DNA of 64,000 bases from Chinchilla lanigera. Lineage: Eukaryota; Chordata; Mammalia; Rodentia; Chinchillidae. Location of the stretch: contig NW_004955487.1 of assembly GCF_000276665.1 (NCBI RefSeq), forward strand, positions 7,334,074 through 7,398,073, written 5' to 3'. Under the pieces are notes generated by a model. It had not been told where the DNA came from. It saw only the letters and a list, made by a program, of their open reading frames with translations, and made no database searches. The translations under genes and the position numbers were made by a program. Below, piece after piece: positions 10,020 to 22,277 of the stretch (position 1 is its first letter; every line of letters starts with the position of its first letter).

Positions 10020-10300
10020 AGCTTTCCCGTTGTTGGGACAAAATATCTGATACCTGCCACTTTAAGAGGATAGGTTCATTTTGGCTCATGATTTCAGTGG
10101 GTTAAGTCCATGGTAAGATGGAGAAGAGGAAAGCTGTTCACTCCATGGTGATCTAAAAGCAGAGAAAAGGCAGAGCCAGGGACAAGAATACACCTTCTCA
10201 GATCAGGAACCCAGTGACCTGTCCCTCTAGCAAGCCCCTGCCTCTGAACATGAGGCTTTTAGGAGCACAGTTTAGTTATAAACCAGAACAACTAGCAAAT
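10020..10300 (-). mobile_element. MaLR LTR, rodent type (minus)
   Basis: In order: 'ttgggacaaaatatctga', 'gataggttcattttggctca', 'gtttcagtgggttaag' (here 'atttcagtgggttaagtcc'), 'tccatggt' and a 'cagtgacctgtccctc' block. This is the complement of a rodent ORR1/MT-like MaLR LTR 3' half. It is non-coding. Confidence 0.75.
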
Positions 10301-10734
10301 ATTGGCACTTGAGAAAAATCTAGAGCAACCTGTCTTTGAAGAGACTCCCAGAATTTATCACATAAAAAATTGAGTACTAGCAATAACTCACATGGCCAGA
10401 GAACTACTTGCTGTGTCATATCATCAATTTAGTCCCAATTTCAAATCACTGAAGCAAATGTTCTTTAAATGTATTCAGTAGTCAACCTTCAATAGTGACT
10501 TTCTTTAGGTCCTACTCTGAAAATTGTTTAGAAATATCCCAACAAAAATCAGTAATATGTGAATCATATCACAATTAAGCAGACATGGAAAAAATTACAT
10601 GATTCTTTCATGAACAAGAAGGCTATATATGAAAATGTGAGAAATTCTGTAGAAATATTTTTTTGTATATGAGTCAATCTACGAGAAGAAAGTGAAATCT
10701 ATCGCAAAATACAGAGGGGAATGATACTAATAAT
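10301..10734. other. Unassigned AT-rich sequence
   Basis: No gene or repeat is confidently seen. Confidence 0.35.
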
Positions 10735-10766
10735 ATTTATTTATTTATTTATTTATTCATTTATTT
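10735..10766. repeat. (TTTA)n tetranucleotide repeat
   Basis: Seven or so TTTA/TTCA units. They lie next to the 3' tail end of the reversed B1 that follows and probably grew from its A tail. Confidence 0.9.
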
Positions 10767-10915
10767 GGGTATTTTGAATCAGGATCTCATTGTGTAGTTC
10801 AGAGTGGTCTTAAGCTCACTATAGTGCTCAAATTGGCCTTGGACTCATGGTGATCCTCCTGCCTCAGCCTCTGGAGTGCTGGAATTATGGATTTGCACCA
10901 CCACACCTGGTTAAT
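10767..10915 (-). mobile_element. B1 SINE (minus)
   Basis: 'caggatctcattgtgtag', 'ggccttggactcatggtg', 'tcctcctgcctcagcctc' and 'tgcaccaccacacctgg' are the complement of B1. The 'agctcactatagtgctc' block marks the internal duplication. Confidence 0.88.
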
Positions 10916-13080
10916 ATATATTTACTTTAAAGTTCATGTACTATTTTGGAATTTTGTAATATCCCCTTAATACTGTTGCGGAGGACTTTTCTGTGTCATA
11001 ATACTCTTTGAGTAAAAATTGTATTAGTAAGTACATATTTGGATGGATAAGTTATAATTTATACTTTGGTGAATTTAATTTATTTTTCCTTTTTTCTTTT
11101 ATTCTATTCCAGTTTAACATTTTTCTAGTTTCCTATTATAAAATACAATGAAAGATTTTAAATGTAAAGAATATTAGATTTTCCAAGTTACTTTTTCAGA
11201 GTAGGTTCTCAAAGGAGGGCTAAAGTATATGAACTTTCTCATTGCATAATACAAACCTGAGAGGTTCTGTCTGAGGCAGTAATTGCCAAGGTAATTCATC
11301 AGTAAATATGAAGTGTTTATATAATTTGCTTAATCATCTTGACCACAATTAAAAATATTTTTAAAACATTACATATTCAAAGTCTACATCTAAGTCTTAT
11401 TTACCTTGCTTTAGTTATTATTTAACAGATATTTAATATGAACACCTAAGTGCAGGTCTCAGATATGGTGCTTTGAATGCGATAATTAGTAGGATTGTAT
11501 GGAGTTAATATAAATATAATTCAAGTCACACAAAGAGTCTAGATAATTCATCTTATGCTATGAAATGTTCTCATATAATTTCAATTATTTAGCCTTTTGG
11601 TTTTTGGAAAATGATTCTTAAACCTAGTTAAAACCTTTGAGGATATGTTGGACTCAGTAGAACACATAATTCTAAATTTTCTTTCGGCAATAAAATTATG
11701 TATCACAAAACAATGTGCAAAAATAAGAAGGTCACAGAAAAGAGTGATACACTGCTGCAAAATGTCAGGGAAAATGCCAAATATAAGATACAGGATTTTA
11801 GTCAGCTTACGCTGGTCAAACTGAAAAACTGCCTTCCTTTATTTTATGGAGATCAACCCAATTATGTATGCTATAGAGAAGTAATGATCCTTTGCAAATG
11901 ACTAGGAAATCATTAAAAAATTGGAATGAAGTAATCTTTGATAAATCCTAAGAAATATTCCTTTTTGAAGGACTTAGTTCATGAATTTGATTTCAAGGCT
12001 GGTGTTTCTAAACATTAATATTGTTATGAAAAAGGAGTAATTTATTTTCTCCCTAGAAAACAAAACTTTGTTTGTATTGGATTATATTTGCATTTCTATT
12101 TTAATAACCTCATTCCACGTTGACATATAAAATATCTGTACTGCTGTGAGGTCTGGCATTTTTGTATTCTTGGTTTAGTAATGGCTGTAAAATCATATCT
12201 TATGAATATTCACATCCAGAAATGTAGGAATCCATGTGGTGCCAGTGAATCAATTGTGGTGGCCAAATGATGAAGCTAATTGAACTTGTACATAAATATT
12301 CACTTTTTCTAAAGATTACTGATTCTGAAAAGGATTTAGGACTTTTGCTTTTTGTTTTGGATATTCATTAGTACAGAATTATAAAATTGGAAACTTTTAA
12401 GTTGCCATTTTGATCTTGTGCTTATCTTTGGAGAGGCAAATTTCTGCACACAGTCTACCATCTTCTGACCTTAGTCTTTTTACTTCTATTCCTGCTCCTG
12501 TTGAGACATGATAATCTCCTGTCTTACATGTTGCAGTCTATTGTTTGTAAATTAACTCCAGTTTCCAGGCTCTCCTTCCTCAAGCTTCCCCCATATTTAT
12601 ATTGCTCAGCTACTGTCATGAGTTCATGCAACACATCATCCAAAAACATGACAGCTGATAATACAATAACTTTCTTTTAGCGATCTGTGGATCACCCAAA
12701 GCACTTCATATCACTTTCTCTGAGAAACATTTCCTCCTTAAATCCTTCACCTTGACCTTTACCACCTCTCCAAAAATGTTCCCCTATGGCTGTGATGGTG
12801 ACCCTTTCAGTGGTTTCAGTGACAGCAAACAGCCACCTTGGCATGCATGTCCTGTACATTGTACATGTTTTTCACAGCATACATTAAAACAATTTGTTAC
12901 ATGCCTACTTGAATGATCATTTTGGACAAATAGATACATAGCATAAAGGTTCATCATAGCATTTTTATTCACATAATTTTCTGTCTCTTTCTTGGTATTA
13001 CATGCAATTCTCCTTGAAATTCGTTAAAGTGCTGGGCACGTACTTTATTAGTAGAATTCCTCTGAGTTGGGTCCTCTATA
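10916..13080. other. Long unassigned AT-rich tract
   Basis: More than 2 kb in which I recognise neither a gene nor a repeat family. The frames at 11698-11901 (plus) and 12784-12972 (minus) are short, lack domains and have no exon context. It could hold very old repeats that are beyond recognition by eye. Confidence 0.35.
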
Positions 13081-15369
13081 CAGCAATATATATATATCAC
13101 CTACATATGTATATACTATAAGCATATTACGATATCACAGGCCCACAGTGTTTTCTCATGAAGCCCTTTTCTGAACTCTCCAGACACATGGATGAAAATT
13201 TTAAAAATGTCCCATTCAGCAAGAGCATAGGAGCAGAAAGGGCACTTGTTCATATCACTTTTCTTCTCATAAGACATCATGTAACCAACGCAATGCTCTG
13301 AGAGTGTTGAGGTTTTGGAAAACTTGAAGGTTGACAGAAAGTGTGGATGACAAGCCCACACAGAGCTCTGGGACTGAAGGTCAATGAGGAGCTAAGGTTG
13401 CCCTTGAGGCACTGCAGGAAGATGAAAGAAACCAGAGAGAAGCAGAGAAGAAATCAAGAGGGGAGCTGGCTGACAGGGGCCTGTGGGAGGCAGGAGCGGG
13501 TGTGTGGACCATGGAAAAGACTTTGGTTTTCGAGTGAGGCCAGTTGAAAATTCTCATTCAGATAATATCTGAAATGCTGGGTTGCAGAAGTTGTGATCTG
13601 ATTTTTGTTCTATTTGTATCAGCTTGGTTTCCACATGGGTTATAGAAAGAACTGAGCAAAAACAGAAAGGAAGGTGTGTGCCTTACAGAGCAAACATTAA
13701 CTCTACGTAAAGCATATTTTTGGCTCAAGTTTGCAAAATGTTACATTATACAAAATAGGAAATAAGTACCAATTTAATAGCTGTTGTAGTTTTGCCCCCT
13801 TTTAACTTAATTTTTGCCATACTTTATAGTTGCCACATTTTTAGGATCTTACGTACTTATTCTATGTTTTTATATTTGGATCAATTAGCTTCTTTGTTTA
13901 CTGTGACTAAATAAAGAGCATGATTACAATTTTGATTTCTTTATGATCTTGGTGCTATTTCATTGTAGACACATATATTTGATGCTTATTGCAGTTCACT
14001 CTTTGGATGTCTAAAAGACTGTTAAAAGCAACTGTATTCAAAATAGAAACTTTGGATTTCTTCCTTCACTAAGATTTGCTTTTCAACAAATTTTTCCCCA
14101 TTGCAAGAAATATCAGTTCCACACTCAAGCTAAATGTAGACTCCCCTCACTTCTCACTACCCTGACTGTGCTACCTATATCTTCTCTGACTGTTTTATTG
14201 CCATATCTATCTTAATCTCTTCCTTTGACTGAAGGTGAATAAATAGGACAATTACTCACTGACAAAAGCAACTGCATGACCATGACCTCCTTCTCTTTTC
14301 TGTGCTTTCTTAGGCACAGTCCCTGTGGTCAGAAGTTAATCGGTGTGCTTATCCTACATATTTATAAAAGTACCTCCAGGGATGAAAGTGAAGAGCATCC
14401 TCTTTCTGTTCTCTCTTCTTTTCTGGTCTTTGCACTTTATCATCTTTCTAATATTTCACAAAAAAAAAAGCCTGGGCACCTTCCCAGTGTGCCCTAGAAG
14501 CAGTAAAATTAAATGAAGCCACAGCCTAATGCTTATTTTTTCTCTCTAGTCTGATACAGGCAGAGAAGAGTAATTATCCCCCTCTGTAACTTTTCTTTCT
14601 CACCTGGCTGAACTGTTCACTTCAGGTAGGTTCCTGGTTAGAGCTTTGCCATTTATTATAACTTTCTGTAATTCAGTGTTCTCAACTCTTGTGAGCCACT
14701 GCACTTTAAAAGTACCAATTAATATAGTCTAAAGTAATGTGGCATGCAACTTAATGGAATTCAAAGTTTATGAAATGTCTTTAGACTTCAAAAGGCACAC
14801 TTTTACTACCCATAGTTAGATTTATTTATGATGTAAGACAATGTAATTACAGGGAAGTGAACTTTTCTCATAATTTTGACAACAAGGAAAATAAAAATCT
14901 GTCGTGTCTTCTCTGTTAGTGGCCTTGATTTCGGATGTCCATAATGTCCTATATCTTAAATTCAGTGGTAACATCTTAATGGTTAAAGATACATTTTATA
15001 GAAAGATAGAGTTCAATAAACCACATTTTTCCAGACTAATGATCAGAGAGTAAGAACACAGATTTTAACTCTGAGAGTTCTGAGCTCCTTTATTAATAGC
15101 ATTTTATTCCTTAGTGCAATTCCCTTTTCTAATGTGTTAAAAAATTAAAATAAATTTTTAAGTTTATTAGAATTTTAAGTTTATTAAAATAAACTTAAAT
15201 TAAGTTTATTGGTACATTTTAGATAAACATAATGATCATATTCATATAAGGAATTTATACCCATACTTAGTATAGTTTCTTAGTATGTAACTCCCATTAC
15301 TTTTTGTGTAGACTCATAACTTAACCTTATTTTGTGAATAAAATGGATAGCATATGTAAATTATATTGT
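13081..15369. other. Unassigned tract with small AT hairpin
   Basis: No gene seen. Part of it (13340-13560) is more GC-rich and lightly purine-biased but has no coding signature that I trust. A perfect inverted repeat, ttaagtttatt/aataaacttaa, lies at about 15174-15197. Confidence 0.35.
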
Positions 15370-15565
15370 GCTTTTTCTCTGTAGTACTGGGTGTACAAGC
15401 CAGGGCATTCAAACTGAGCTACATCTCAGTATTTCTTTCTAACATTTGTTTTTGAATTTTGAGATGGGATATCATTGGGTTGCTAAGTTGTTTAAACTTG
15501 TAATCCTCCTGCTTCATTCTCCAGCGTGCAAGATTATAGGTGTGCACCACCATACCAGGCTACTT
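15370..15565 (-). mobile_element. B1-dID composite SINE (minus)
   Basis: First comes a degenerate reversed ID ('tagtactgggtgtacaagcc', 'gagctacatctcag'), then a reversed B1 ('gagatgggatatcattggg', 'taatcctcctgcttcat', 'tgtgcaccaccatacc'). The fused B1 plus degenerate ID is typical of squirrel-related rodents. Confidence 0.82.
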
Positions 15566-16178
15566 AGTGTGTTTTCTTGTACAAAGTGGTAGCTTGACCT
15601 ACGGACAATTTTATTACTAGTATTTGTAGGTAAACTAAACTGAAATTTTCTTGAAGACAATATTGAAAGTACTTTCTATCAAAAATATAAGGAATCTTGC
15701 AATGGACATTTTCTTTTCTCTACATTGTAAAATTTCCCTGATAATATCTACCGTAAAACCTTCTTTAAAATAGAGTTCACCACCCATCAAAGTGCCTAGA
15801 ACACCATAGGTAATCAAGCAAAGTTTTTAAGTAGGAAGTTTTCAACCATGTACTCTAGACTCCTTTCTAAAAATTTTTCATATTGTATGGCCACTGTGGT
15901 TAAAGCCTGTTAATTCTATCTTCGTATGGTGCTATGTATATATTCCCTCACTCAAATTCTCACTGATGTACGTACTTCCCATTTCAAATCCTTAGGTGTC
16001 TTAATGGTAAATAATGATGAAATCACTGGAGGTTAATTTGCTGAATTCTGAAACCGGGTCTCTCTAAATAGAGGTCCTGATCAACTTCAGGCCAAGAAAA
16101 GTACTTATAATTCTGGGCTTACGTTCCTCCATCAATACATGATGAATGCATTTTGAGGAGTAAGTGCATAAAAATGAA
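15566..16178. other. Unassigned sequence
   Basis: No gene or repeat is recognised. The 60-codon minus frame at 15635-15817 has no features. Confidence 0.35.
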
Positions 16179-16214
16179 TTTTCTATATTTTCTATATTTT
16201 CTATATTTTCTATA
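16179..16214. repeat. 9-bp tandem repeat x 4
   Basis: ttttctata is repeated four times without mismatch. Confidence 0.92.
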
Positions 16215-16549
16215 CATAGAACCCTATGCAGAATAAACATTCCTGAAATTACTATTGCTATTTTGTTGTTCCACTGTGATATTTTACCACCCTGACTCTT
16301 AATCCTTCAATCCCAATAGTAATTTATTCATGTTCCTGAGGAACATTTTTATGCTGCAGTGAGGCCTGCATCTATAAAACTTAATAGTTCACATTTCTCC
16401 TACTCAAATTCTTCACTTCAAAAAAGACACCGATCCCATGATTTTTCAAACATTTCTTCTTCAGGAATCCTTATGCTCCTTTTTCTCTCTTCAAACCTCA
16501 AGTCAGTAAATTTTTTATTGTAGTTAATCCTTGGACAATGACACTCTGT
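16215..16549. other. Unassigned sequence
   Basis: Nothing recognisable. Confidence 0.3.
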
Positions 16550-16990
16550 TAGCTTTCTCACCACTAAGATACAATGACTGACTACCACTACTACTTAAAG
16601 ATCGAATTTTTTTTTTTTTTTTTCTGGTACCGGGGATCGGACTCACAACCTTGCACTTGCCAGGCAGGCGCTGTGCCGCTGAGCTAAAGCCCCAGCCCCA
16701 AGATGGAAATTTTTAATTGGGTCATAGTTTGGGGGAATTCAGTCCATGATCAGCAACTCCAAGGCAGGAAATTATGGCAGAAGGTGGTGTTAGAAGGAAG
16801 TTTTTCATCTCATGGCAGCCAGGAAGGAGAGAGATAAGGGAAGGGCAGGGCACAAGGACACACTCTTCCAGGTCACATCTCCTTCTGCCTATCTCTTTCA
16901 ATCATACTCCAGCTCTGGACACATATGACTTTTGGATATAATTCATTCTACATATAATTCATAGCAGTCACCACAGAGTAATGGTGTATA
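16550..16990 (-). mobile_element. MaLR LTR (minus), split by an ID SINE
   Basis: The right part reads 'gggtcatagtttggggg', 'ttcagtccatgatcagc', 'ggaaattatggcagaagg', a reversed MaLR LTR. The left part (16550-16606, 'gctttctcaccactaag') looks like its terminal portion. The ID SINE at 16607-16699 interrupts it, so the LTR is the older of the two. Confidence 0.65.
16598..16708 (-). mobile_element. ID SINE (minus) nested in MaLR LTR
   Basis: A T-run is followed by 'ggtaccggggatcggactca', 'cttgcacttgccaggcagg' and 'gccgctgagctaaagcccc'. The flanks aagatcgaa (16598-16606) and aagatggaa (16700-16708) form a 9-bp TSD with one mismatch. Confidence 0.95.
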
Positions 16991-17535
16991 CTGAGAATTT
17001 ATATAGTCTTCCAGCTAATCACTGGTCATGTTTTTAGCCTACCTACAGTGTAGGTTCCAAATTGTAGGTAACAAACTGCTTTGTTATATTTCCCACTTGC
17101 TGTCCCCTCCCCAACATTCTCCAGAGCCAGCATACAGAACTTTTAGAAAATACTTCTGGAGGGAAAATAAAAGGGAGAAAATAATTTATCAACAGGAAAA
17201 TGAATGAAGCAACGCAGTTGTGGTGTTTTAAATTCTGCTCTACAAAATGCTGGTCCTCTATCAAGTCCCATGCCAGTGAGCAGGCAGACAAAAGATCCAG
17301 GAGGAATTGCCACCTCACCCTTGAAAGTACGTTCATTTAATACTTATTTTTGATGTTAGTGGTGGGTATTGATTAACTAAAGGCTAGGAAATATTCTGTT
17401 CAAAGACTTACTATTTAGTGTATACAAACAGAAACACATTTGAAAAATACTGAGATATGCATGTAAAATATGTGTTATTGTGGTTTACTTTTATAACAAG
17501 GATACAACCATAGAATAAAGATCACAGAAGATATT
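16991..17535. other. Unassigned sequence
   Basis: No gene or repeat is recognised. The 97-codon minus frame at 17043-17336 shows no domain. Confidence 0.35.
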
Positions 17536-17671
17536 ATTTTACTCTGGGGGCTGGGGATTTTGCTCAGCGGCACAGCACCTGCCTAGCAAGCGCAAGGTTG
17601 TGAATTCGATTCCCCGTATGGGAAAAAAAAAAAACAAAAAGAAAACATTAAAAACAAAAAGATTTTACTCT
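17536..17671 (+). mobile_element. ID SINE with 10-bp TSD
   Basis: Body from 17546 ('ggggctggggattttgctca', 'gcctagcaagcgcaagg', 'gaattcgattcccc') with an A/C tail. The TSD attttactct is identical at 17536-17545 and 17662-17671. This is a young insertion. Confidence 0.96.
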
Positions 17672-17699
17672 TAACAATTAGAAAAAATATATGTGAGCC

Positions 17700-18020
17700 A
17701 TATGTGCATGTTTCTCTCAATGCATTTAACTATACAAGCATATGTAGTTATATATGCATGCATATGTTCACATTATATATATTTTATTATTAGCCATATA
17801 TTATATACAATATATAATATATAACATACAATATACAGTATACAATACATTATACATCATATACAATATAATATATTGCATACTACATATAATATATTAT
17901 ATGCAGTATATGCTATATAATATGTACAGTATATGATACAGTATATACACTGTATATATTATATACAGTATGTTCTGTATAGAATATATTATATTATCTG
18001 TCTATATATATATGGTCATA
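17700..18020. repeat. AT-rich palindromic tract
   Basis: About 300 bp made almost wholly of ta/at/ca steps, such as atacagtata, atacaatata and atatacactgtatata, with many self-complementary words. It resembles AT-rich minisatellites prone to cruciform formation. The Ile/Tyr-rich frame across it is not a gene. Confidence 0.88.
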
Positions 18021-21000
18021 ATGTGACCTGAAACAGGATATACTAAATTTCATATAAAGTGTTCTTCCAGCTTTGACATTCTGATTAAGGAATATCAGTC
18101 ACCTTTAGCTCTTATTGTGCAATCGTGAAAGCTTCGGGTATTTGAATTTCATTTTTATCACGTATTTAATCACTGAACATGAAGGCATTTTAAGTTTGAC
18201 AGTTTATATTTTATTGTGTTTTGCAATTGTATTAAATATAGGGAACAATAAAACTAAAAAGAATGTTGTAAAAATAGAGAATTTCTCTGGAGAATTGAAT
18301 AAACAGTCGTAATCTTACATCAGTCACTAACTGGCTGAAAGATCTCTGCCAGGCCCTTCACCCGGAAGCAGTACAGGGGTGTCTGCAGAAGGAATGAAGA
18401 GATAGTACAATCTGATTAATCTCTTCTTCCTTCAAGTGGAACCCGCCCCACAATGCCCCGTTGGGGCCAGACTGCCCACAAAGCAGCTGTAGTAAACAAA
18501 GGCAACTCTGTGAACTCCCGCAATGAAGGGACGTGCATGGTGGAAATGTGGGACATCTCAGTAAAGCATGGGTAACTGGGAATTACTAAGGTTTGGTTTG
18601 CTAAAGGCTGAAACCGTAAATGATTTAGGAGTTTACAAAAGAATTTTGATCTTCGGAGGTTACATTGTAGGAGCTCAGATTACTTTCCGGCTTTACAACT
18701 TTATTAATCTTAAAAGGGTGGAATAACAAACCAAGCCTAATGCTGTAGGTTTTTATAAAACTAGTTTTTATTCCTACTAGACATGAAAGGGGTGTTTGGT
18801 CATTTTGGATCTTAAGGTAATGTTCTTGCTTTTGTGTTTATCAGAAATGATTATAAAGTGGTTTATTTTCATGTGACTCTATCATGTCATATATTGGCCT
18901 AATTTGATATAGCTGTCCTGTAAAATACTTTCTGTGCAATAAAAGAAAACCACAGCTGAGCTATGAGCACCAGGCTGTGCTCCAGTAATGTCAAGGTTTA
19001 GGGGTGAGTGTTCTGATGTCAGCAGCTGCTTTTATTTTCAAATTAAATCTATTTTTAACTCGTGCATAAAATTATACATGCTAGTGGGGTTCTTTGTGAT
19101 ATTGCACATAGTAGGTAATGTTTATTTCCAGTTAAAATTATCTATCTCCCCAAACACATCATTTCTCTGCAGTGAAAACAATAAAAATCTTTTTTTCTCT
19201 GTGAGAGATACAACACTTAATCACTGTCTATGGTTACCTATGATGTGACCACACAACAGAGATTTGCAATCTTATCTGACTCCATCTTCAAACCTTTCTT
19301 CCTTCTTCCCCACTCCCTATTTTCCTGTCCTCTGGGAAACACCATTCTTCTCTCAACTTCTATAAATTTCTTCCTTCTATTTTCCTTCATCAACATCTCA
19401 TACCCCAGTATGTGTTGCAGTAAAATGCAAGGCATGTTTGTCTCTTTCACTAGGTCATAAGATGCTGGAGACCCGCCTTACATTTTGTCTCTTTCATACC
19501 AGCCATTGTCCGGGGACTGGAACACCAGAAAATAGGATATATGAAATTGCTGATTACATACAAATAAACTCTAAGATTTTTCTTTCTGCTGTCTTCCTGG
19601 AAAAAAGTATAAGCCAACTCTGAAAATTGGACAACTATAGAGTTTCTTTGTATAGTAATCTGAAGGGTATACATCTGACACCAACTGCAAGTGTGAGGGC
19701 TTCTCATAATTCGTTTTGGGCTTGAAAGTTCGCTAGAGAGACTCACAGCACATGGCAAAACATTCTGTACTCACCAGTGTGGTTTATTTCAGAACAAAGA
19801 TACAGATTAAGAGCAGCCAAGGTTTTACAGATTGAGATTAAGATGGTATGGAGTCTAAAGAAGTACTGCATAGATTCTATTGACTTACCCTGCTATTCAT
19901 GAGGTTAATATTAGCCTTAGATAAATTGAATTTTTATCATTGAAAGTTCCTTTGCTGAGTCATATTGTTAGTCTTTATGACATTTCCAGTGATCACTCTA
20001 AGTATGGGTAGCACAAATTCTGAACTGTACTATTACTCTCTGTCTACCCAAGTCTTCGAGACACCTTGTAGGAACTGAAGATGAAGGCTAGACTTTTTGG
20101 GGCTATCTTTGTTAAATCCTTCATTAAATAAATAATCTCTCATGTTAGGTGCTCTCAGGATTATTCCATTAGAACAGATCTTTCCATATCCTGAACTAGC
20201 CCAGTCTATCAATACGGTGAAAAATACGGCTAAAAAACATGGCTAAGGTATATACTGCTGGTAAAGGTGATAAGGTGAAGCCTATCATCACAGTTTGAAT
20301 AATTCCAGTGTCTCACCCTCTCTCTTTGTCTCTGATCACCTTCTGTGTCTATCTCTTCCTTTCCATTTCTGCCCTTAACAGCCACTTGTAGCTATTGTTT
20401 TCTTTAATGATCAAGCCTTTAGTAGAATGTGTTATCCATTATCAACTTGTTTTTTGAAAGTAATGCTATTTCCTAAATTCACCTCCGATCATTGCATAAC
20501 ATTGAAATGCAGCCCAAATATGTTTAGGGTTTTCCCTTTGGCATAATCTAGCACATTTTACTAGGTTAACCTGAATGACCTTACTTAATGACCTTATTTA
20601 GGAGGATTCTTGTTTTCTCTGTAGTCTCTGTAAAGACGTTTTTAACACTGTATGGGACTTTTTATTCAGGTGCACTGGGTGTGAGTTTTCATTGATTTCA
20701 TGCACAATGCAAGCATTTGCACTGATTAGACTGGGCAGTATTTTGTTTGTAGATAAATGTGTATACAAGGAGTAGAATGGGAAAATAGTTGCTCCAAAAA
20801 CCTAGAAAGCATACAGCATCTTTCCTTCATTAAGCATTTGTTAATATCTAGCAAATGCCAGATGCTGCTGCTGCTGTGGTTGAGATAAAAATATATGAGG
20901 CATGATACTTTTATACCCAGGTCTAAATATCAGGTTATACTACTGAACTGTGGATGTATAATTATTCATTTAAAACCAAGTTGAGCAGGCATTTTTCTTG

Positions 21001-21483
21001 AAGAAATATTTTCATTTTAAGATTCAATAAAGTTTTAGAAGGTATTTTTAAATAAATTGCTTTTAGATGAAAGAAGGAAAATTAAGCATTGGAATTTCAG
21101 ACTTTCTTCTGAGCTCCTGTGTATCTACCTTTTCAAGCAAGGTGTTTAGATGAAACACCTTGCTTTTCTTAGATAAATTTTCACTTTTCTTTTATCCACC
21201 CAACGTTGCCTAATATTGCACATTAATGGCAATTTTGCTGAACCTTTCTTCAATTTCTTTCTTAAATACTGCACCATTTCTTTAATTTTAGAACTCCAGC
21301 ACAAGTTTCCTGTCAAATCATATCACTGTAATGAATTTAAACACATTTGTCAAAAGTTGGAGAAAACCAACGCAAAAAGATATTATGAATTTAAATTTGT
21401 TATTAAATACTACAGGATGAGACCAACAGTATTTCCAGTTAATAATCCTCAGCTAGAATTTCTCATAGACACACGCTCTCCCT
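18021..21483. other. Long mostly unassigned tract
   Basis: About 3.5 kb without a gene that I can support. The block at 18300-18960 has a higher GC content and no visible repeat, so it could be unique conserved sequence. At 19725-19850 the words 'aaagttcgctagagagactc' and 'gtggtttatttcagaac' suggest an old LTR-like repeat on the minus strand. At 20825-20905 there may be L2 debris. The pyrimidine-rich frames near 19230-19460 lack domains. Confidence 0.35.
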
Positions 21484-21614
21484 TAAATAGGTCTTTTCTT
21501 TTTTTTTTTTTTTGGTTTTTCTCCGGTACCAGGAACCGAACTCACAACCTTGCGCTTGCCAGGCAGGCGCTTTTGCCGCTGAGCTAAATCCCCAGCCCCT
21601 AAATAGGTCTTTTC
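21484..21614 (-). mobile_element. Very young ID SINE with 15-bp TSD (minus)
   Basis: taaataggtcttttc is identical at 21484-21498 and 21600-21614. Between lie a T-run, 'ccggtaccaggaaccgaact', 'ccttgcgcttgccaggcagg' and 'gccgctgagctaaatcccc'. The intact RNA polymerase III boxes and perfect TSD indicate recent retroposition. It interrupts and creates the end of a spurious frame from 21216. Confidence 0.97.
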
Positions 21615-22025
21615 AATTGCTAAGTGGATGCATTGGGAAAAAATGAATCAATAGATTCTTAAACTTCAGTCGAAAGTGATGCCTTTTATAATACAGTGTT
21701 ATTTTAAAACCCAAAATAAAAATTAATAAACATTTGTATTGTATTAATGCTAAATATTTTGTTGCTAATTTAAATATATTAGAATAATTTCCTGTAATTT
21801 TACTGGACTGTTTCAGAGAAATCAGTTGTACTTAAATTTTGGTGGTATCTAATTAGAATGGAATTATTATAGCTTATAAATGTAAGAAATATTCATTGAA
21901 TGAAAGAATGAGTAATAACAAATATGTTCTTAAAGCACTAAGAGAAGTAACTGACTTTATTACGTTGTTCCTTGCTATTTTTCTTCTTGACAATAAAGAA
22001 GTTGTATGGAACATTAATTTTGGCC
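21615..22025. other. Unassigned AT-rich sequence
   Basis: No gene or repeat is confidently recognised. Confidence 0.35.
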
Positions 22026-22277
22026 TTAATTAGATTTTTTTTTTTACTTTAAAGAGAAAAGAAAACAAAATAACACAATAAAGATAAAAACAAAACAACA
22101 CATAAACAATAAAAATAATACAGAATTTCAAAACAAGATGCTAAGAAATTAACAATGGTTGTTGTATTACATATTGTTATCTTTAAGCATTCAGGATATT
22201 GATGGTTAGAATGAAATTTTAGCATCATGAGAATATCTAATTATATCTAGTAATCTGAACAACTAATTTAATTAGAT
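22026..22277 (-). mobile_element. L1 3'-end insertion (minus) with TSD
   Basis: A T-run from 22036 leads into the same A/C-rich terminal block as at 7928 and 3370, then 'caatggttgttgtattacat' of the L1 3' UTR. Flanks ttaattagat at 22026-22035 and 22268-22277 form a 10-bp TSD. The inner part overlaps a long inverted repeat, described separately. Confidence 0.75.
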
